Part shown: piece after piece, positions 18,960 to 28,731 of the stretch
How the letters are laid out: every line of letters starts with the position of its first letter
How positions within the stretch are numbered: the first letter of the stretch is position 1
Origin: an uncultured Burkholderiales bacterium
GTDB taxonomy: Bacteria > Pseudomonadota > Gammaproteobacteria > Burkholderiales > Burkholderiaceae_C
NCBI GenBank assembly: GCA_903916355.1
Contig: CAIWWN010000157.1
Location: forward strand, 1 to 64,000
Direction of reading: 5' to 3'
DNA: 64,000 nt
The notes under the pieces: generated by a model
Database searches by the model: none
Told to the model about the DNA's origin: nothing
What the model saw: the letters and a program-made list of their open reading frames with translations, nothing else
Program-made: the position numbers and the translations under genes

Positions 18960-21725
18960 TCAGCCCATCACTTTTTGCCACAACGCTTGCACAGTTTCAC
19001 GTTCTCGCTGCAATTGGGCAGGATCGACCTCGGTCGGCTCTTCATTCAGCCGCGCATGGTGTTGCACGCGGCGCAGTTGCCGGTAGGCATCGGCTGCGGC
19101 TTGGCCCATGCCTGTAGGCAAGAGGCCCGAAGTTTCGGCGCGTTGCAGCAGCGCAATATTGCCCACGTTGTCGGCCAGCTCACGGTGCGTGGCCGTGTGC
19201 AGCAGCACCAGGTATTGCACCGCAAACTCCACGTCCACCATGCCGCCGGGGCTGTGCTTGACGTCAAAGCGCCCGGACGTTTCGGGGTGGCCTTTGCGCA
19301 CCCGCTCGCGCATGGCGACGATTTCAGCCTTCAAGCTGGCAGCGTCACGCGGCGCGCCCATCACGGCGCAGCGCACGGCGTCGAAGGGGGCTTGCAAGGC
19401 CGGCAAGCCCCAGACAAAGCGCGCACGGGTCATGGCCTGGTGCTCCCAGGTCCAGGCGGCGTTGCTGCCGCGCTGTGCTTGGTAATCGGCATAGGCATTG
19501 AAGGGCGTGACCAACAAGCCAGCATTGCCGTTGGGCCGCAGCGCGGTGTCAATCTCGTACAGATCGCCTTCGCCGGTTTTCACGGTGAGCCAGTTGATCA
19601 GTTTGCGCACGAACGCGGCGTAGATTTCTTGCGCGCGTTCATGCACGTCTTGGTAGACAAACACGATGTCCAGGTCGCTGCCGTAACCCAGCTCTTTGCC
19701 GCCGAGTTTGCCGTAGCCAATGATGGCCAGTTGCGGCTCCTCCTGGTGGCGGTTTTTAAAGCACGCCCAGCACCACTTGGCGCTGACACGCAGCACGGCG
19801 TCGGCCAGGGCGCTTAAATCGTCGGCCACCTGCTCGATGCTCAAGACGCCCTCCACGTCACGCGCCAAGGTGCGAAACAGCTCCGCATGGTGGGCGCGAC
19901 GCAACAGGTTCAAGAGGTTTTCTTCGTCGGCCTCCCCCGTGCGCTGCAGGGCCTGCCAACGCGACTGCAATTCGGCCTCAAAGTCGGCGGCGCTGAAGCG
20001 GCTGGTGAGCAGATCACCCCCCGCCAGCTCGTCGATCACGCCGGGGTGCTGCACCAAATAGCGCGCCGGCCAACGCGCAGCGCCCAACAGGCGCAGCAAG
20101 CGCTCGTGCACCGCAGGGCGCTCCAGCAGCATGGCCAAATAGCTTTCGCGGCGCAGCAAGGGCTCTAACCAGTCGGCCATGCGCAGCACCGCGTCTTCGT
20201 TGACGCGGCCTTCTTGTTGCCATTGCGCGGTGCGCTGCAGCAGGCGCATCAAGCGGCCGCGCGCCTCGTCACGCAAGGCGTGAATTTTCGGGTTGTCAAG
20301 CCAATGGCCCAAGCGCTCGCGCACCGGGCCGCTGAACAAATCGATCAAGGTTTCCAGCTCGGTGTGATCGCGCGCACCGTTTTTGCCGTTGCAGCCTTTG
20401 CCGTTGCAAGCCCCCGCATCGCGGTCACCGCCCAGCAGCACATCAAACTCCTCGGCCACGCGTTCGCGGTGCGCGTCCAGGTCTTTCAAAAATGCACGGG
20501 TGTCCGGATAGTCCAAGGTCTGGGCGATCCACAGCAAGTCATCGTCGCGCGTGGGCAAGACATGGGTTTGCTGATCGTCCAGGTACTGAATGCGGTGCTC
20601 CACCTGCCGCAAAAAAACATAGGCCTCTGTCAAAGCCTGCGCTGTGGCCTGCGACATCAGACCGGCCTTGGCCACGCGTTGCAGCGCGTCCAGCGTGGGA
20701 CGGGTGCGCAGCTCGGGGAACTGGCCGCCACGCACCACTTGCAGCAATTGCACGGTGAATTCAATTTCGCGAATGCCGCCACGCGACAGCTTGACATCGT
20801 TGGCGCGCTCGGGGTGGCCCGCGCTGCGTTTGGCCGCATGGTCACGGATTTGCTGGTGCAAAGTGCGCAAGGACTCGAACACGTTGTAGTCCAGGTATTT
20901 GCGAAACACGAACGGCAACACGATGCTGCGCAGGGACAATGCCGAGCCGTTGGCGAGGGCGCTGCGGGGCGCGACCACGCGGCTTTTCATCCAGGCAAAG
21001 CGCTCCCATTCGCGGCCTTGCACCAACAGGTACTCCTCCAAAGCGCTGAGCGAAACCACGCTCGGGCCGGAGTTGCCGTTGGGGCGCAGCGCCAAATCCA
21101 TGCGAAACACAAAGCCGTGCTCGGTGGTCTCACCGATCAAGGCCTGCATCATTTTCACGGCACGGCTGAAATACTCTTGGCAACTGATGCGGCCGCGCCC
21201 GTCCGCAGTGCCGGTGGTTTCACCGTCTTCGTCGTAGACGTAAATCAGGTCAATGTCGCTGGACACATTCAATTCACGCGCGCCCAGCTTGCCCATGCCC
21301 ACGATCCACAATTGAGCGCGGTCGCCCGAGGCCAAGGCGGGTACGCCATGGCGCTGGTCCAACTCGGCCAAGGCATAGCGGCAAGCGACATCCAGGGCAA
21401 ATTCAGCCAAATGCGTCACGCTCAAAGTGATGCTTTGCATCGACGCGTGTTGGTCGCAATCGTGGTCCATCAGTTGCGCCATTGCCCATTGACGCAGCAT
21501 GCGCAAAGCCGCGCCCGGATCGGCCGACACAGCGGGTTGCTGCGCGCAGATGCGGTCAAAGGCGGTTTGCAGGGTTTCGCGATTCGGAATCCCTGCAGGC
21601 AACAGCGCCCAAAGGTCCGCATAGCGTCGTGCTAAACGCTGACGGAAGCGAGAATAGGCTGCTTTTTCAAGGATTTGTCCCTCCTTGAGCAGCACAGGCT
21701 CGTCAGAGGGGGTAGGGCGGGTCAT
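18960..21725 (-). CDS. glnE: bifunctional glutamine synthetase adenylyltransferase/deadenylase
   Basis: A 921-residue enzyme that adenylylates and deadenylylates glutamine synthetase under control of PII, adjusting nitrogen assimilation. It carries the two nucleotidyltransferase motifs of GlnE: GMGKLGARELNVSSDIDLI in the N-terminal half and GYGKLGGKELGYGSDLDIV in the C-terminal half. Size is close to E. coli GlnE (946). Between the halves lies an odd Gly/Cys/Asn/Lys linker. The start MTRPTPSD at 21725 is preferred to 21737, whose extra residues would shrink the shared promoter with yhdP. Confidence 0.96.
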   Translation of the reverse strand: MTRPTPSDEPVLLKEGQILEKAAYSRFRQRLARRYADLWALLPAGIPNRETLQTAFDRICAQQPAVSADPGAALRMLRQWAMAQLMDHDCDQHASMQSITLSVTHLAEFALDVACRYALAELDQRHGVPALASGDRAQLWIVGMGKLGARELNVSSDIDLIYVYDEDGETTGTADGRGRISCQEYFSRAVKMMQALIGETTEHGFVFRMDLALRPNGNSGPSVVSLSALEEYLLVQGREWERFAWMKSRVVAPRSALANGSALSLRSIVLPFVFRKYLDYNVFESLRTLHQQIRDHAAKRSAGHPERANDVKLSRGGIREIEFTVQLLQVVRGGQFPELRTRPTLDALQRVAKAGLMSQATAQALTEAYVFLRQVEHRIQYLDDQQTHVLPTRDDDLLWIAQTLDYPDTRAFLKDLDAHRERVAEEFDVLLGGDRDAGACNGKGCNGKNGARDHTELETLIDLFSGPVRERLGHWLDNPKIHALRDEARGRLMRLLQRTAQWQQEGRVNEDAVLRMADWLEPLLRRESYLAMLLERPAVHERLLRLLGAARWPARYLVQHPGVIDELAGGDLLTSRFSAADFEAELQSRWQALQRTGEADEENLLNLLRRAHHAELFRTLARDVEGVLSIEQVADDLSALADAVLRVSAKWCWACFKNRHQEEPQLAIIGYGKLGGKELGYGSDLDIVFVYQDVHERAQEIYAAFVRKLINWLTVKTGEGDLYEIDTALRPNGNAGLLVTPFNAYADYQAQRGSNAAWTWEHQAMTRARFVWGLPALQAPFDAVRCAVMGAPRDAASLKAEIVAMRERVRKGHPETSGRFDVKHSPGGMVDVEFAVQYLVLLHTATHRELADNVGNIALLQRAETSGLLPTGMGQAAADAYRQLRRVQHHARLNEEPTEVDPAQLQRERETVQALWQKVMG

Positions 21726-21747
21726 AATTCCTACCACTTTGTATGCA

Positions 21748-24700
21748 ATGCGTGATTATTTTCGAATGCTGAAACTGCCATGGCTCACCACACTTCCCGC
21801 GCTGCTCATGCGATGGCTCGCATGGGGTCTGCTGAGCTTGAGCGTGCTCGTGGGGTTGACGTGGGCCGTACTGCATTTTTGGATTGTGCCGCGAATCTCA
21901 GAGCTACGCCCTCAACTTGAAAACATGGCCAGCCAAGCCGTGGGGCTGCCGGTCCAGATCGGCGAACTGACCGTGCAGTCCAACGGCTGGGCGCCGGTGC
22001 TGGAAATCAGCAACCTGCGCATCCACAACCCAGCCGGTCAGAGCGAATTGGCCTTACCCCAAATGCGCATCACCGTCAGCGCCCAGTCGTTGCTGACCCT
22101 GGGCGTGGAGCAGTTGGCCCTGGAGGGCGCCGACCTGGACCTGCGCCGCACCGAGGACGGGCAAATCCTGATCGCAGGACTGCCCCTGTCGGGCGCAACG
22201 GCCATGCCTTCTGCTGCGGCCGATTGGCTGTTGGCGCAAAAAGAAATCGTCCTCAAGCAAGGCACGCTGCGTTGGACCGATGCTTTGTCGCTGGAGCCCC
22301 AGCGCACGGTCGCGATGACCGAGGTCAACATCACACTGCGCAACAGCGCCCGCAGCCACCAACTGCAACTGCAAGCCACCCCGCCCCAAGGATGGGGTGA
22401 GCGCTTGAGCATCACGGGTCAGTTTCACCGCGGCTTGCTGTCAACCCATGCTGCGCGCTGGAAGGACTGGTCGGGGGCCCTGCAAGTTCAGCTGCCTGAG
22501 ATCGACCTGGCGCCCTTGGGGCGCAGCGTGGCCACCGGCATTGTGCTGACGTCAGGCCAAGGGGCTTTGCATTTGGTGGTCGACGTGCTGAATGGCCAAC
22601 CCGTCAAAGCCGGGGCCAATGTGAACCTGAAAGACCTGAGCCTGACTTTGGCACCGCAATTGAAACCTTTGCGATTTGACGTCTTGCAAGGGCGCCTGAG
22701 CGGTCGTCGCGACACCCTCGGTTTTGAGGTGTCCACGCAGGCACTGACCTTTGACACGCCCGATGGTTTGAACTGGCCCGGCGGTGATGGGGCGCTGGTC
22801 TACACCTATCCCCAAGGCAAGTCCTTGGCCAAAGGACAAGTTCAGGCCACCGGGCTCAATTTGCAAGCGCTGCAAAGCCTGGCCACTCGTTTGCCTCTGG
22901 ACGCGGCATCACTTGAACAGCTTCAAGCCCTGAGCGTGGCCGGTACGGTCGAGACCTTGAAGGCGCAGTGGCAAGGGGCGTGGCCTGAACTCGCCTCTTA
23001 CGAAGCCACGGGCCGCGCCCATGGCTTGCGATGGACACCGCTCACCGACAACAGCCTGTCTGGCAAGCCATGGGCGCATCTTCCTGGTATCAGCAACGCG
23101 GTCGCCGAGTTCAGTTTGAACCAGGCAGGAGGCAAACTGGCGCTGGGCATCGACAAGGGGAGCTTGACGCTCAACGGCGTACTGGAGGAGCCGGTGGTGC
23201 CCGTGGACTTGCTCAAGGCCGATCTGAGCTGGACCCTCAAAGACAAGCAGCTGACGATTCCGCAATGGCGCGTGAAAGCCAGCAACGCCGATGCCTCGGT
23301 CGATGTGAACGGCAGTTGGCGCATGAACAAAGACGGCGTGGGCCCGGGGCTGCTGGACTTGCAAGGACACATCCTTCGCGCCGACGCGGCCCAGGCCGCG
23401 CGCTACCTGCCGCTGGTGTTGTCAGAAAAGGTGCGCCACTATGTGCGTGACGCCTTGACGCAAGGCGAGCTGACGCAGATGGCGGTGCGCATCAAGGGCG
23501 ATTTGAAAGACTTGCCCTTTGCCAACCCCAAAAGTGGCGAGTTCCGCTTTGCCGGCAAGGTGCGCAATGTGCAAATGGCCTATGTGCCCACCCGATTGCA
23601 AGACCCCGGCGAAGCCCCTTGGCCGGCGCTGTCGGGCCTGAGTGGTGATTTGGTTTTTGACCGCTTGGGCGTGAAGCTGGGCAACGCCAGCGGCAAGCTG
23701 GGCAATGTGCCACTGAGCAACGGACAGGCCGCCATCGCCGACATGGCGCACGCCGCGCTCTTGGAGATTACGGCGGAATCACGCAATGCGTTGGCCAGCG
23801 AGGTGTTGAGCCTGGTGCAAAAATCCCCCTTGGATACGATGCTCAGCGGCAGCTTGCATGACAGCACGGCCACGGGCAATGTGTCTGGGCGCATCAAACT
23901 GAGCTTGCCGCTGGCCAACTTGGAGAAAACCAAACTGCAAGGCAGCGTGGTGCTGGGGGGCAATGATTTGCGCATCGTCAGCGAGTTGCCCAAGCTGGAA
24001 AAAGCCCAAGGCGCCGTGAACTTCAATGAGTCCGGGTTTACCGTCACCGCCGGCTTGGCCCGCATGCTGGGGGGTAATTTGCGCGTCGACGGCGGCTCGC
24101 GGGTGCCGAGCGCCGGCAGCAGCGAGGCACCGATTTCCCTGCGGGTGCAAGGCACTGCCACGGCGCTGGGTTTGCAACAAGCGGTCGAATTGGCGCCGCT
24201 GAACAAGTTCGCACAGCACATGAGTGGCAGCACCGCCTACAACGCGGTGATTGGTTTTCGCCAGGGCCACCCCGAACTGTCGATCACCAGCCGTTTGCAA
24301 GGCCTGGGCTTGAGCTTGCCCGCGCCCTTGGTCAAAGCACCGGCCGACGAGTTGGCGCTGCGCATGGACTCGCGCGTGATCTCCGGGGGGGGCTCCAAGC
24401 CCCTGCGTGAACAGATCCAGTTGAATCTGGGGCGCCTGCTGGCCGCCACCTACATCCGCGATTGGAGCGGCGACAAACCCCGCGTGGTGCAAGGCAGTCT
24501 GGGCATTGGACTGGACCGTGTGCAAGCGCCTCCCTTGCCTGACAGCGGCGTGGTGGCGAATATGGCGTTCCAGGTTTTTTCGCTCGACGAGTGGCAAGCC
24601 GCTTGGGCCGGCACTGGCGCCTTGCCTGCCGATACCCGCGCCGCAGGGGCCGTGTCCAAAGCCGCTTATGACGTGATTTCAGCCACTTTTTTACCCACGC

Positions 24701-25821
24701 GCATGACCTTGCAAGCGCAAGAGTTGGTCACCCAGGGCCGCACCTTGCACAACGTGGTGGTGGGCGGCTCGCGCGAGGGTTTGTTGTGGCGCGCCAACCT
24801 CGATGCACGCGAGTTCAGCGGCTATTTGGAATACCGCCAATCCTCCGGCACCAATCTGGGCCGGGTCTATGCCCGTTTGGGTCGTTTGAGCTTGCCGCCC
24901 ACGGCCGACAACGTAGTGGAAGAGTTGCTGGAAAGCGGGCCCATCGACATCCCAGCCCTGGACATCGTGGTCGAAGACTTGGAGTTGCGTGGCAAAAAGT
25001 TGGGTCGTATCGAAATCGAGGCCACGAATGCCGAAGCCCTGGCCAGCGCGGGTGGACCGCGCCTTGGCGCCACGCACGAATGGCGACTGAACAAACTCAA
25101 CGTCACTGTGCCTGAAGCCAGCTTCAAGGCGACCGGACGCTGGGTGACCGCGAAAGACAGCCGCGGCCCTCGCCAGACCGAAATGAATTTCCGGCTCGAC
25201 GTGAATGACTCGGGCAATTTACTCAGCCGCTTGGGTACACAAGACGCCATGCGCGCAGGCAACGGCCGCCTGGAAGGTCAAGTGGCATGGCAGGGTTCGC
25301 CGCTGGCTTTGCACTATCCCAGTTTGTCGGGTCGCTTCAACGTGAGCCTGGCCAGAGGTCAATTTTTGAAGGCCGACCCGGGCGTGGCCAAACTCTTGGG
25401 CGTACTGAGTTTGCAGTCGCTGCCGCGGCGCTTGCTGTTGGATTTTAGGGACGTCTTTTCAGAAGGTTTTTCTTACGATGTGATCCGCGGTGATGTGGCG
25501 ATCGATCGCGGTATCGCCAGCACCCAGAACCTGGAAATGAAGGGCGTGAATGCGCTGGTGAAAATGGAGGGCACTTCAGACATTGCCAAAGAGACACAAA
25601 ACCTGCGGGTCTTGATCTTGCCCGAGGTGGACGCCGGCACCGCATCGCTGATTGCCGGGTTCACGGTCAATCCCATCGTGGGCCTGAGCACCTTTTTAGC
25701 GCAATGGTTTTTGCACAACCCCTTGTCCAAAGCGGCCGCGCAAACGTTCCAAGTGGACGGCACCTGGTCGAACCCCAAGGTGACCAAAATCGACATCCCT
25801 GTGAAACCCGCGCCCCAGTAA
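21748..25821 (+). CDS. yhdP: YhdP family AsmA-like envelope lipid transport protein
   Basis: A 1357-residue protein with one N-terminal membrane span (about residues 22-45, WLAWGLLSLSVLVGLTWAV) and a very long repeat-rich periplasmic region made of beta-strands, ending in the AsmA-like C-terminal block (DFRDVFSEGFSYD, FLAQWFLHNPLSKAAAQTF). YhdP, TamB and YdbH form beta-groove bridges that carry phospholipids between the inner and outer membranes. Length is near E. coli YhdP (1266). The ATG at 21748 is 22 bp from the glnE start on the other strand. glnE-yhdP divergence is seen in other betaproteobacteria as far as I recall. Confidence 0.92.
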   Translation: MRDYFRMLKLPWLTTLPALLMRWLAWGLLSLSVLVGLTWAVLHFWIVPRISELRPQLENMASQAVGLPVQIGELTVQSNGWAPVLEISNLRIHNPAGQSELALPQMRITVSAQSLLTLGVEQLALEGADLDLRRTEDGQILIAGLPLSGATAMPSAAADWLLAQKEIVLKQGTLRWTDALSLEPQRTVAMTEVNITLRNSARSHQLQLQATPPQGWGERLSITGQFHRGLLSTHAARWKDWSGALQVQLPEIDLAPLGRSVATGIVLTSGQGALHLVVDVLNGQPVKAGANVNLKDLSLTLAPQLKPLRFDVLQGRLSGRRDTLGFEVSTQALTFDTPDGLNWPGGDGALVYTYPQGKSLAKGQVQATGLNLQALQSLATRLPLDAASLEQLQALSVAGTVETLKAQWQGAWPELASYEATGRAHGLRWTPLTDNSLSGKPWAHLPGISNAVAEFSLNQAGGKLALGIDKGSLTLNGVLEEPVVPVDLLKADLSWTLKDKQLTIPQWRVKASNADASVDVNGSWRMNKDGVGPGLLDLQGHILRADAAQAARYLPLVLSEKVRHYVRDALTQGELTQMAVRIKGDLKDLPFANPKSGEFRFAGKVRNVQMAYVPTRLQDPGEAPWPALSGLSGDLVFDRLGVKLGNASGKLGNVPLSNGQAAIADMAHAALLEITAESRNALASEVLSLVQKSPLDTMLSGSLHDSTATGNVSGRIKLSLPLANLEKTKLQGSVVLGGNDLRIVSELPKLEKAQGAVNFNESGFTVTAGLARMLGGNLRVDGGSRVPSAGSSEAPISLRVQGTATALGLQQAVELAPLNKFAQHMSGSTAYNAVIGFRQGHPELSITSRLQGLGLSLPAPLVKAPADELALRMDSRVISGGGSKPLREQIQLNLGRLLAATYIRDWSGDKPRVVQGSLGIGLDRVQAPPLPDSGVVANMAFQVFSLDEWQAAWAGTGALPADTRAAGAVSKAAYDVISATFLPTRMTLQAQELVTQGRTLHNVVVGGSREGLLWRANLDAREFSGYLEYRQSSGTNLGRVYARLGRLSLPPTADNVVEELLESGPIDIPALDIVVEDLELRGKKLGRIEIEATNAEALASAGGPRLGATHEWRLNKLNVTVPEASFKATGRWVTAKDSRGPRQTEMNFRLDVNDSGNLLSRLGTQDAMRAGNGRLEGQVAWQGSPLALHYPSLSGRFNVSLARGQFLKADPGVAKLLGVLSLQSLPRRLLLDFRDVFSEGFSYDVIRGDVAIDRGIASTQNLEMKGVNALVKMEGTSDIAKETQNLRVLILPEVDAGTASLIAGFTVNPIVGLSTFLAQWFLHNPLSKAAAQTFQVDGTWSNPKVTKIDIPVKPAPQ

Positions 25822-25846
25822 ACATCGCGGCACGCCCAGCTTCTCC

Positions 25847-27892
25847 ATGAAACCATCGCCGCTTTGGGCAAGACCACTCCTCCAACGACTGACTTTGATC
25901 TGGTCGCTGCGGGACCGGCGCCTGTCCTTGTGGGTGGCCTTGGTGGGTTTGGTTGCCGCCGTCTTGATCACGCTGGTGTGGTTGGCCGGGCGTTACGAAA
26001 CCAGTCAAGTGCAAGCCACCTTGGAGCGCGACACAACGGATGCGGTCAATGACATTCGCAGCGGCTTGATGCGCGATGTCCAGGCCTTGCAGGCCCTGCA
26101 GGCGAGCCACAACAGCGTGGGCGCTTGGTCAACAGAAACGGGCCGCCTGTTGCGCGAGCACCGCGACTGGCTGCGTGTGGAGTGGCGCGATGCCCACATG
26201 CAACTGCGTGCACACGTGGACTCGCCCTTGCGTGCGCCCTCGTTCGCCAGAACACCGCGCTCCAACGTCTTGAATGAAGTCACACCAGCCTGCCAACGCG
26301 CGCGCCGCTCCAGTGCGCCCGCCTATTCCAGCAGCTACTTTGTGCCGCAAGCAGATGGCATTGGGTTTGAAGTCATGGATCTGTGCCTGCCCTGGGTGAT
26401 CGCGGGCGAAACCCTGGGCTACACCATCACCACCTTCAGTTTGCAAGAGATCATGGCGGTGCATTTGAGCCCGGACTTTGCCCGGCGCAACGAGGTCTCG
26501 TTCATCGAGCCGGACGGCACGCGTTTGGCCATCATTGGTCAGCACGGCCGGGGCGTGCGCTTGTTCTCCGCGCAGCAATTGCTCGATCTGCCAGGCTTGA
26601 CCTTGGTGTTGCGGGTCGATGGCCGACGCGGCGCGCCCGATCTGTTCCCAAATGTCTTGACGGCCTTGGTCACCGCCATGTCGATTGCGCTGGTCTCGGT
26701 GCTGGTGTTGCTCGTCAAGGACTCACGTCGACGCTTGAAGGCCGAACGCGACCTGGCCGAGGCCTTGGCGTTTCGCAAAGCCATGGAAGACTCGTTGGTC
26801 ACCGGCTTGCGCGCGCGCGATTTGCAAGGCCGCATCACTTATGTGAACCCGGCTTTTTGCCAAATGGTGGGCTTTGAGCCGGCCGAACTGTTGGGCTACA
26901 ACGCCCCCATGCCTTACTGGCCACCGGAGATGGCGGGCGAATACCAGCAACGCCAAGCGATCCGACTGGCGGGCAATGCGCCGCCGCGCGAGGGTTACGA
27001 GTCGGTCTTCATGCACAAAGATGGCACGCGCATTGCGGTGCTGATCATTGAGGCCCCCCTGATCAACGTGTTGGGTCAGCAAACCGGCTGGATGAGCGCG
27101 TTTTTGGACATCAGCGAGCAGCGGCGCGTCGAAGAAATGTCGCGCGCCAGCCAGGAGCGTTTGCAGGCCACAGCACGTTTAGCCACAGTGGGCGAAATGG
27201 CCTCGCTGCTCAGCCATGAACTGAATCAACCCTTGGCGGCCATTGCCAGCTATGCCAACGGCTCGCTCAACTTGCTACAAGACCCCGAAGCCGAAGACGC
27301 CACACAGACCCTGGCCGACCTGCAACTGGCGCTGAGGCGAATTGCCGAGCAGGCCGGGCGTGCCGGCAAAATCATCAACAGCGTGCACGACTTTGTCCGG
27401 CGCCGCGATCAAGACCGTGAAGCGGTCATCCCTCAGGCCCTGATCGAGGCCATCATGCCGCTGGTGCAGCTGCAAGCGCGCAAGCTGCGCGTGCGGGTGG
27501 TGATCAAACTGGAGGACAAGCTCCCCACGGTGTGGTGTGATCGCACCATGGTGGAGCAGGTGTTGCTTAACTTGGCGCGCAACGGTATGCAAGCCATGGA
27601 CGCGCCCGATTGCACCGACCGACTGCTGCTGATCCAGGTGCGCCGCGCCGCGTCCAATCAAGAACATCAGTGGGTGGAGTTGTCGGTCACCGACCAAGGC
27701 AGTGGCATTTCAACCGAAGTGGCGGCGCAGTTGTTCACCCCGTTTTTCACCACCAAGGCCGAAGGCATGGGCTTGGGTCTGAGTTTGTGCCGAACCGTGA
27801 TTGAGCAGCATGGCGGTCATTTGGAGTTTGAAGCCCACCCGCCCCGAGGCACTCTCTTTCGTTTTACGCTGCCGGTGCCGCAGCGGCCATAG
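25847..27892 (+). CDS. PAS-containing sensor histidine kinase, DctS-like
   Basis: A 681-residue membrane sensor. TM1 is at residues 27-47 and TM2 at 269-291, with a 220-residue periplasmic sensor between. A PAS domain (about 310-425, RITYVNPAFCQMVGF) is followed by the phosphorylated histidine H457 in LLSHELNQPLAAI, the N-box near residue 580 and G-boxes near DQGSGIS and GLGLSLC. The layout matches DctS of Rhodobacter capsulatus, which senses C4-dicarboxylates, but no dctPQM transporter is nearby, so the ligand is open. A LuxR-type regulator starts 20 bp downstream. Confidence 0.9.
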   Translation: MKPSPLWARPLLQRLTLIWSLRDRRLSLWVALVGLVAAVLITLVWLAGRYETSQVQATLERDTTDAVNDIRSGLMRDVQALQALQASHNSVGAWSTETGRLLREHRDWLRVEWRDAHMQLRAHVDSPLRAPSFARTPRSNVLNEVTPACQRARRSSAPAYSSSYFVPQADGIGFEVMDLCLPWVIAGETLGYTITTFSLQEIMAVHLSPDFARRNEVSFIEPDGTRLAIIGQHGRGVRLFSAQQLLDLPGLTLVLRVDGRRGAPDLFPNVLTALVTAMSIALVSVLVLLVKDSRRRLKAERDLAEALAFRKAMEDSLVTGLRARDLQGRITYVNPAFCQMVGFEPAELLGYNAPMPYWPPEMAGEYQQRQAIRLAGNAPPREGYESVFMHKDGTRIAVLIIEAPLINVLGQQTGWMSAFLDISEQRRVEEMSRASQERLQATARLATVGEMASLLSHELNQPLAAIASYANGSLNLLQDPEAEDATQTLADLQLALRRIAEQAGRAGKIINSVHDFVRRRDQDREAVIPQALIEAIMPLVQLQARKLRVRVVIKLEDKLPTVWCDRTMVEQVLLNLARNGMQAMDAPDCTDRLLLIQVRRAASNQEHQWVELSVTDQGSGISTEVAAQLFTPFFTTKAEGMGLGLSLCRTVIEQHGGHLEFEAHPPRGTLFRFTLPVPQRP

Positions 27893-27911
27893 GGCTGACT
27901 AGAATCCCACC

Positions 27912-28556
27912 ATGCTGCCCACTTTTCACGCCACGGTCTACATTGTTGATGATGATGCGAGCGTGCGCGAGGGCATGGCGTGGTTGCTGCGTTCACGCCG
28001 TTTGCTGAGCGACTCTTTTGCCAGCGCTGACGCCTTTGAGGCCCACCTTCAGCAGCCGCAGGGTCCTTTGAGTGAGGGCTTGCCCCGCGAGGCGGGCTGC
28101 ATTTTGTTGGACGTGCGCATGCCTGGCCAAAGTGGTTTGGCCTTGTTTGAAAAACTGATCGCCTCGGGCTTGGCACAGGCCTGGCCGGTGATATTTCTCA
28201 CCGGTCACGCCGATGTGCCCACGGCTGTGGACACCGTCAAGCGCGGGGCTTTTGATTTTTGCGAAAAACCGTTTTCTGACAATGCCTTGGTCGACCGGGT
28301 GGAGCATGCCTTGGCCCTGTCCCACAGCCGATGGGCCGCGCGTCAAATTCACCACGAACTGAGCGCGCGTTTGGCCGAGTTAACGGAACGCGAACGCGAT
28401 GTGATGCGGCTGGTGATCGAAGGTTTGCCCAATAAACTGATTGCGGACCAGTTGGAGATCAGCGTGCGCACCGTGGAGGTGCACCGTTCTCGGGTGTTTG
28501 ACAAAATGAATGTGAAGTCGGCCGTGGAGTTGGCTAACCTGCTGCGTGAGCTGTGA
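27912..28556 (+). CDS. LuxR/FixJ-family response regulator, DctR-like
   Basis: A 214-residue response regulator. The receiver domain carries the acidic pair D13-D15 (IVDDDASV), the phospho-acceptor D67 (LLDVRMP) and lysine in CEKPF. The C-terminal LuxR-type helix-turn-helix (LTERERDVMRLVIEGLPNKLIADQL then VRTVEVHRSRVF) binds DNA. The FixJ/TtrR/DctR type fits its partner kinase immediately upstream. Target genes are unknown. Confidence 0.94.
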   Translation: MLPTFHATVYIVDDDASVREGMAWLLRSRRLLSDSFASADAFEAHLQQPQGPLSEGLPREAGCILLDVRMPGQSGLALFEKLIASGLAQAWPVIFLTGHADVPTAVDTVKRGAFDFCEKPFSDNALVDRVEHALALSHSRWAARQIHHELSARLAELTERERDVMRLVIEGLPNKLIADQLEISVRTVEVHRSRVFDKMNVKSAVELANLLREL

Positions 28557-28563
28557 GGACCGC

Positions 28564-28731
28564 TCAGGTTTTGTCGGTCGGTGACGCGTTCGGTGGGTTG
28601 CCTTCAGGTACATGCTCCTCGTCGTCTGCGCGCGGCACTTCACCGCGGGGGCGGCCTGAAAACATGGTCCACCACACAATGAGCAGCAAAATGACCAAGG
28701 CCAATAACGCTTCCAACAGCAAACCACGCAT
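28564..28731 (-). CDS. small single-span membrane protein
   Basis: A 55-residue protein starting MRGLLLEALLALVILLL, with one membrane span at residues 4-23 and a charged, proline-rich tail (PRADDEEHVPEGNPP). A good AGGAG ribosome site lies 5-6 bp upstream of 28731. Its start codon overlaps the mltA start codon on the other strand by two bases in a GCATGC. I recognise no family. The ORF is antisense to the region just before mltA, and is convergent with the response regulator. Confidence 0.6.
   Translation of the reverse strand: MRGLLLEALLALVILLLIVWWTMFSGRPRGEVPRADDEEHVPEGNPPNASPTDKT

Noticed and set aside
20214-21635. A 473-codon open frame antisense to glnE
   Set aside because: Shadow of glnE; no recognisable protein features.
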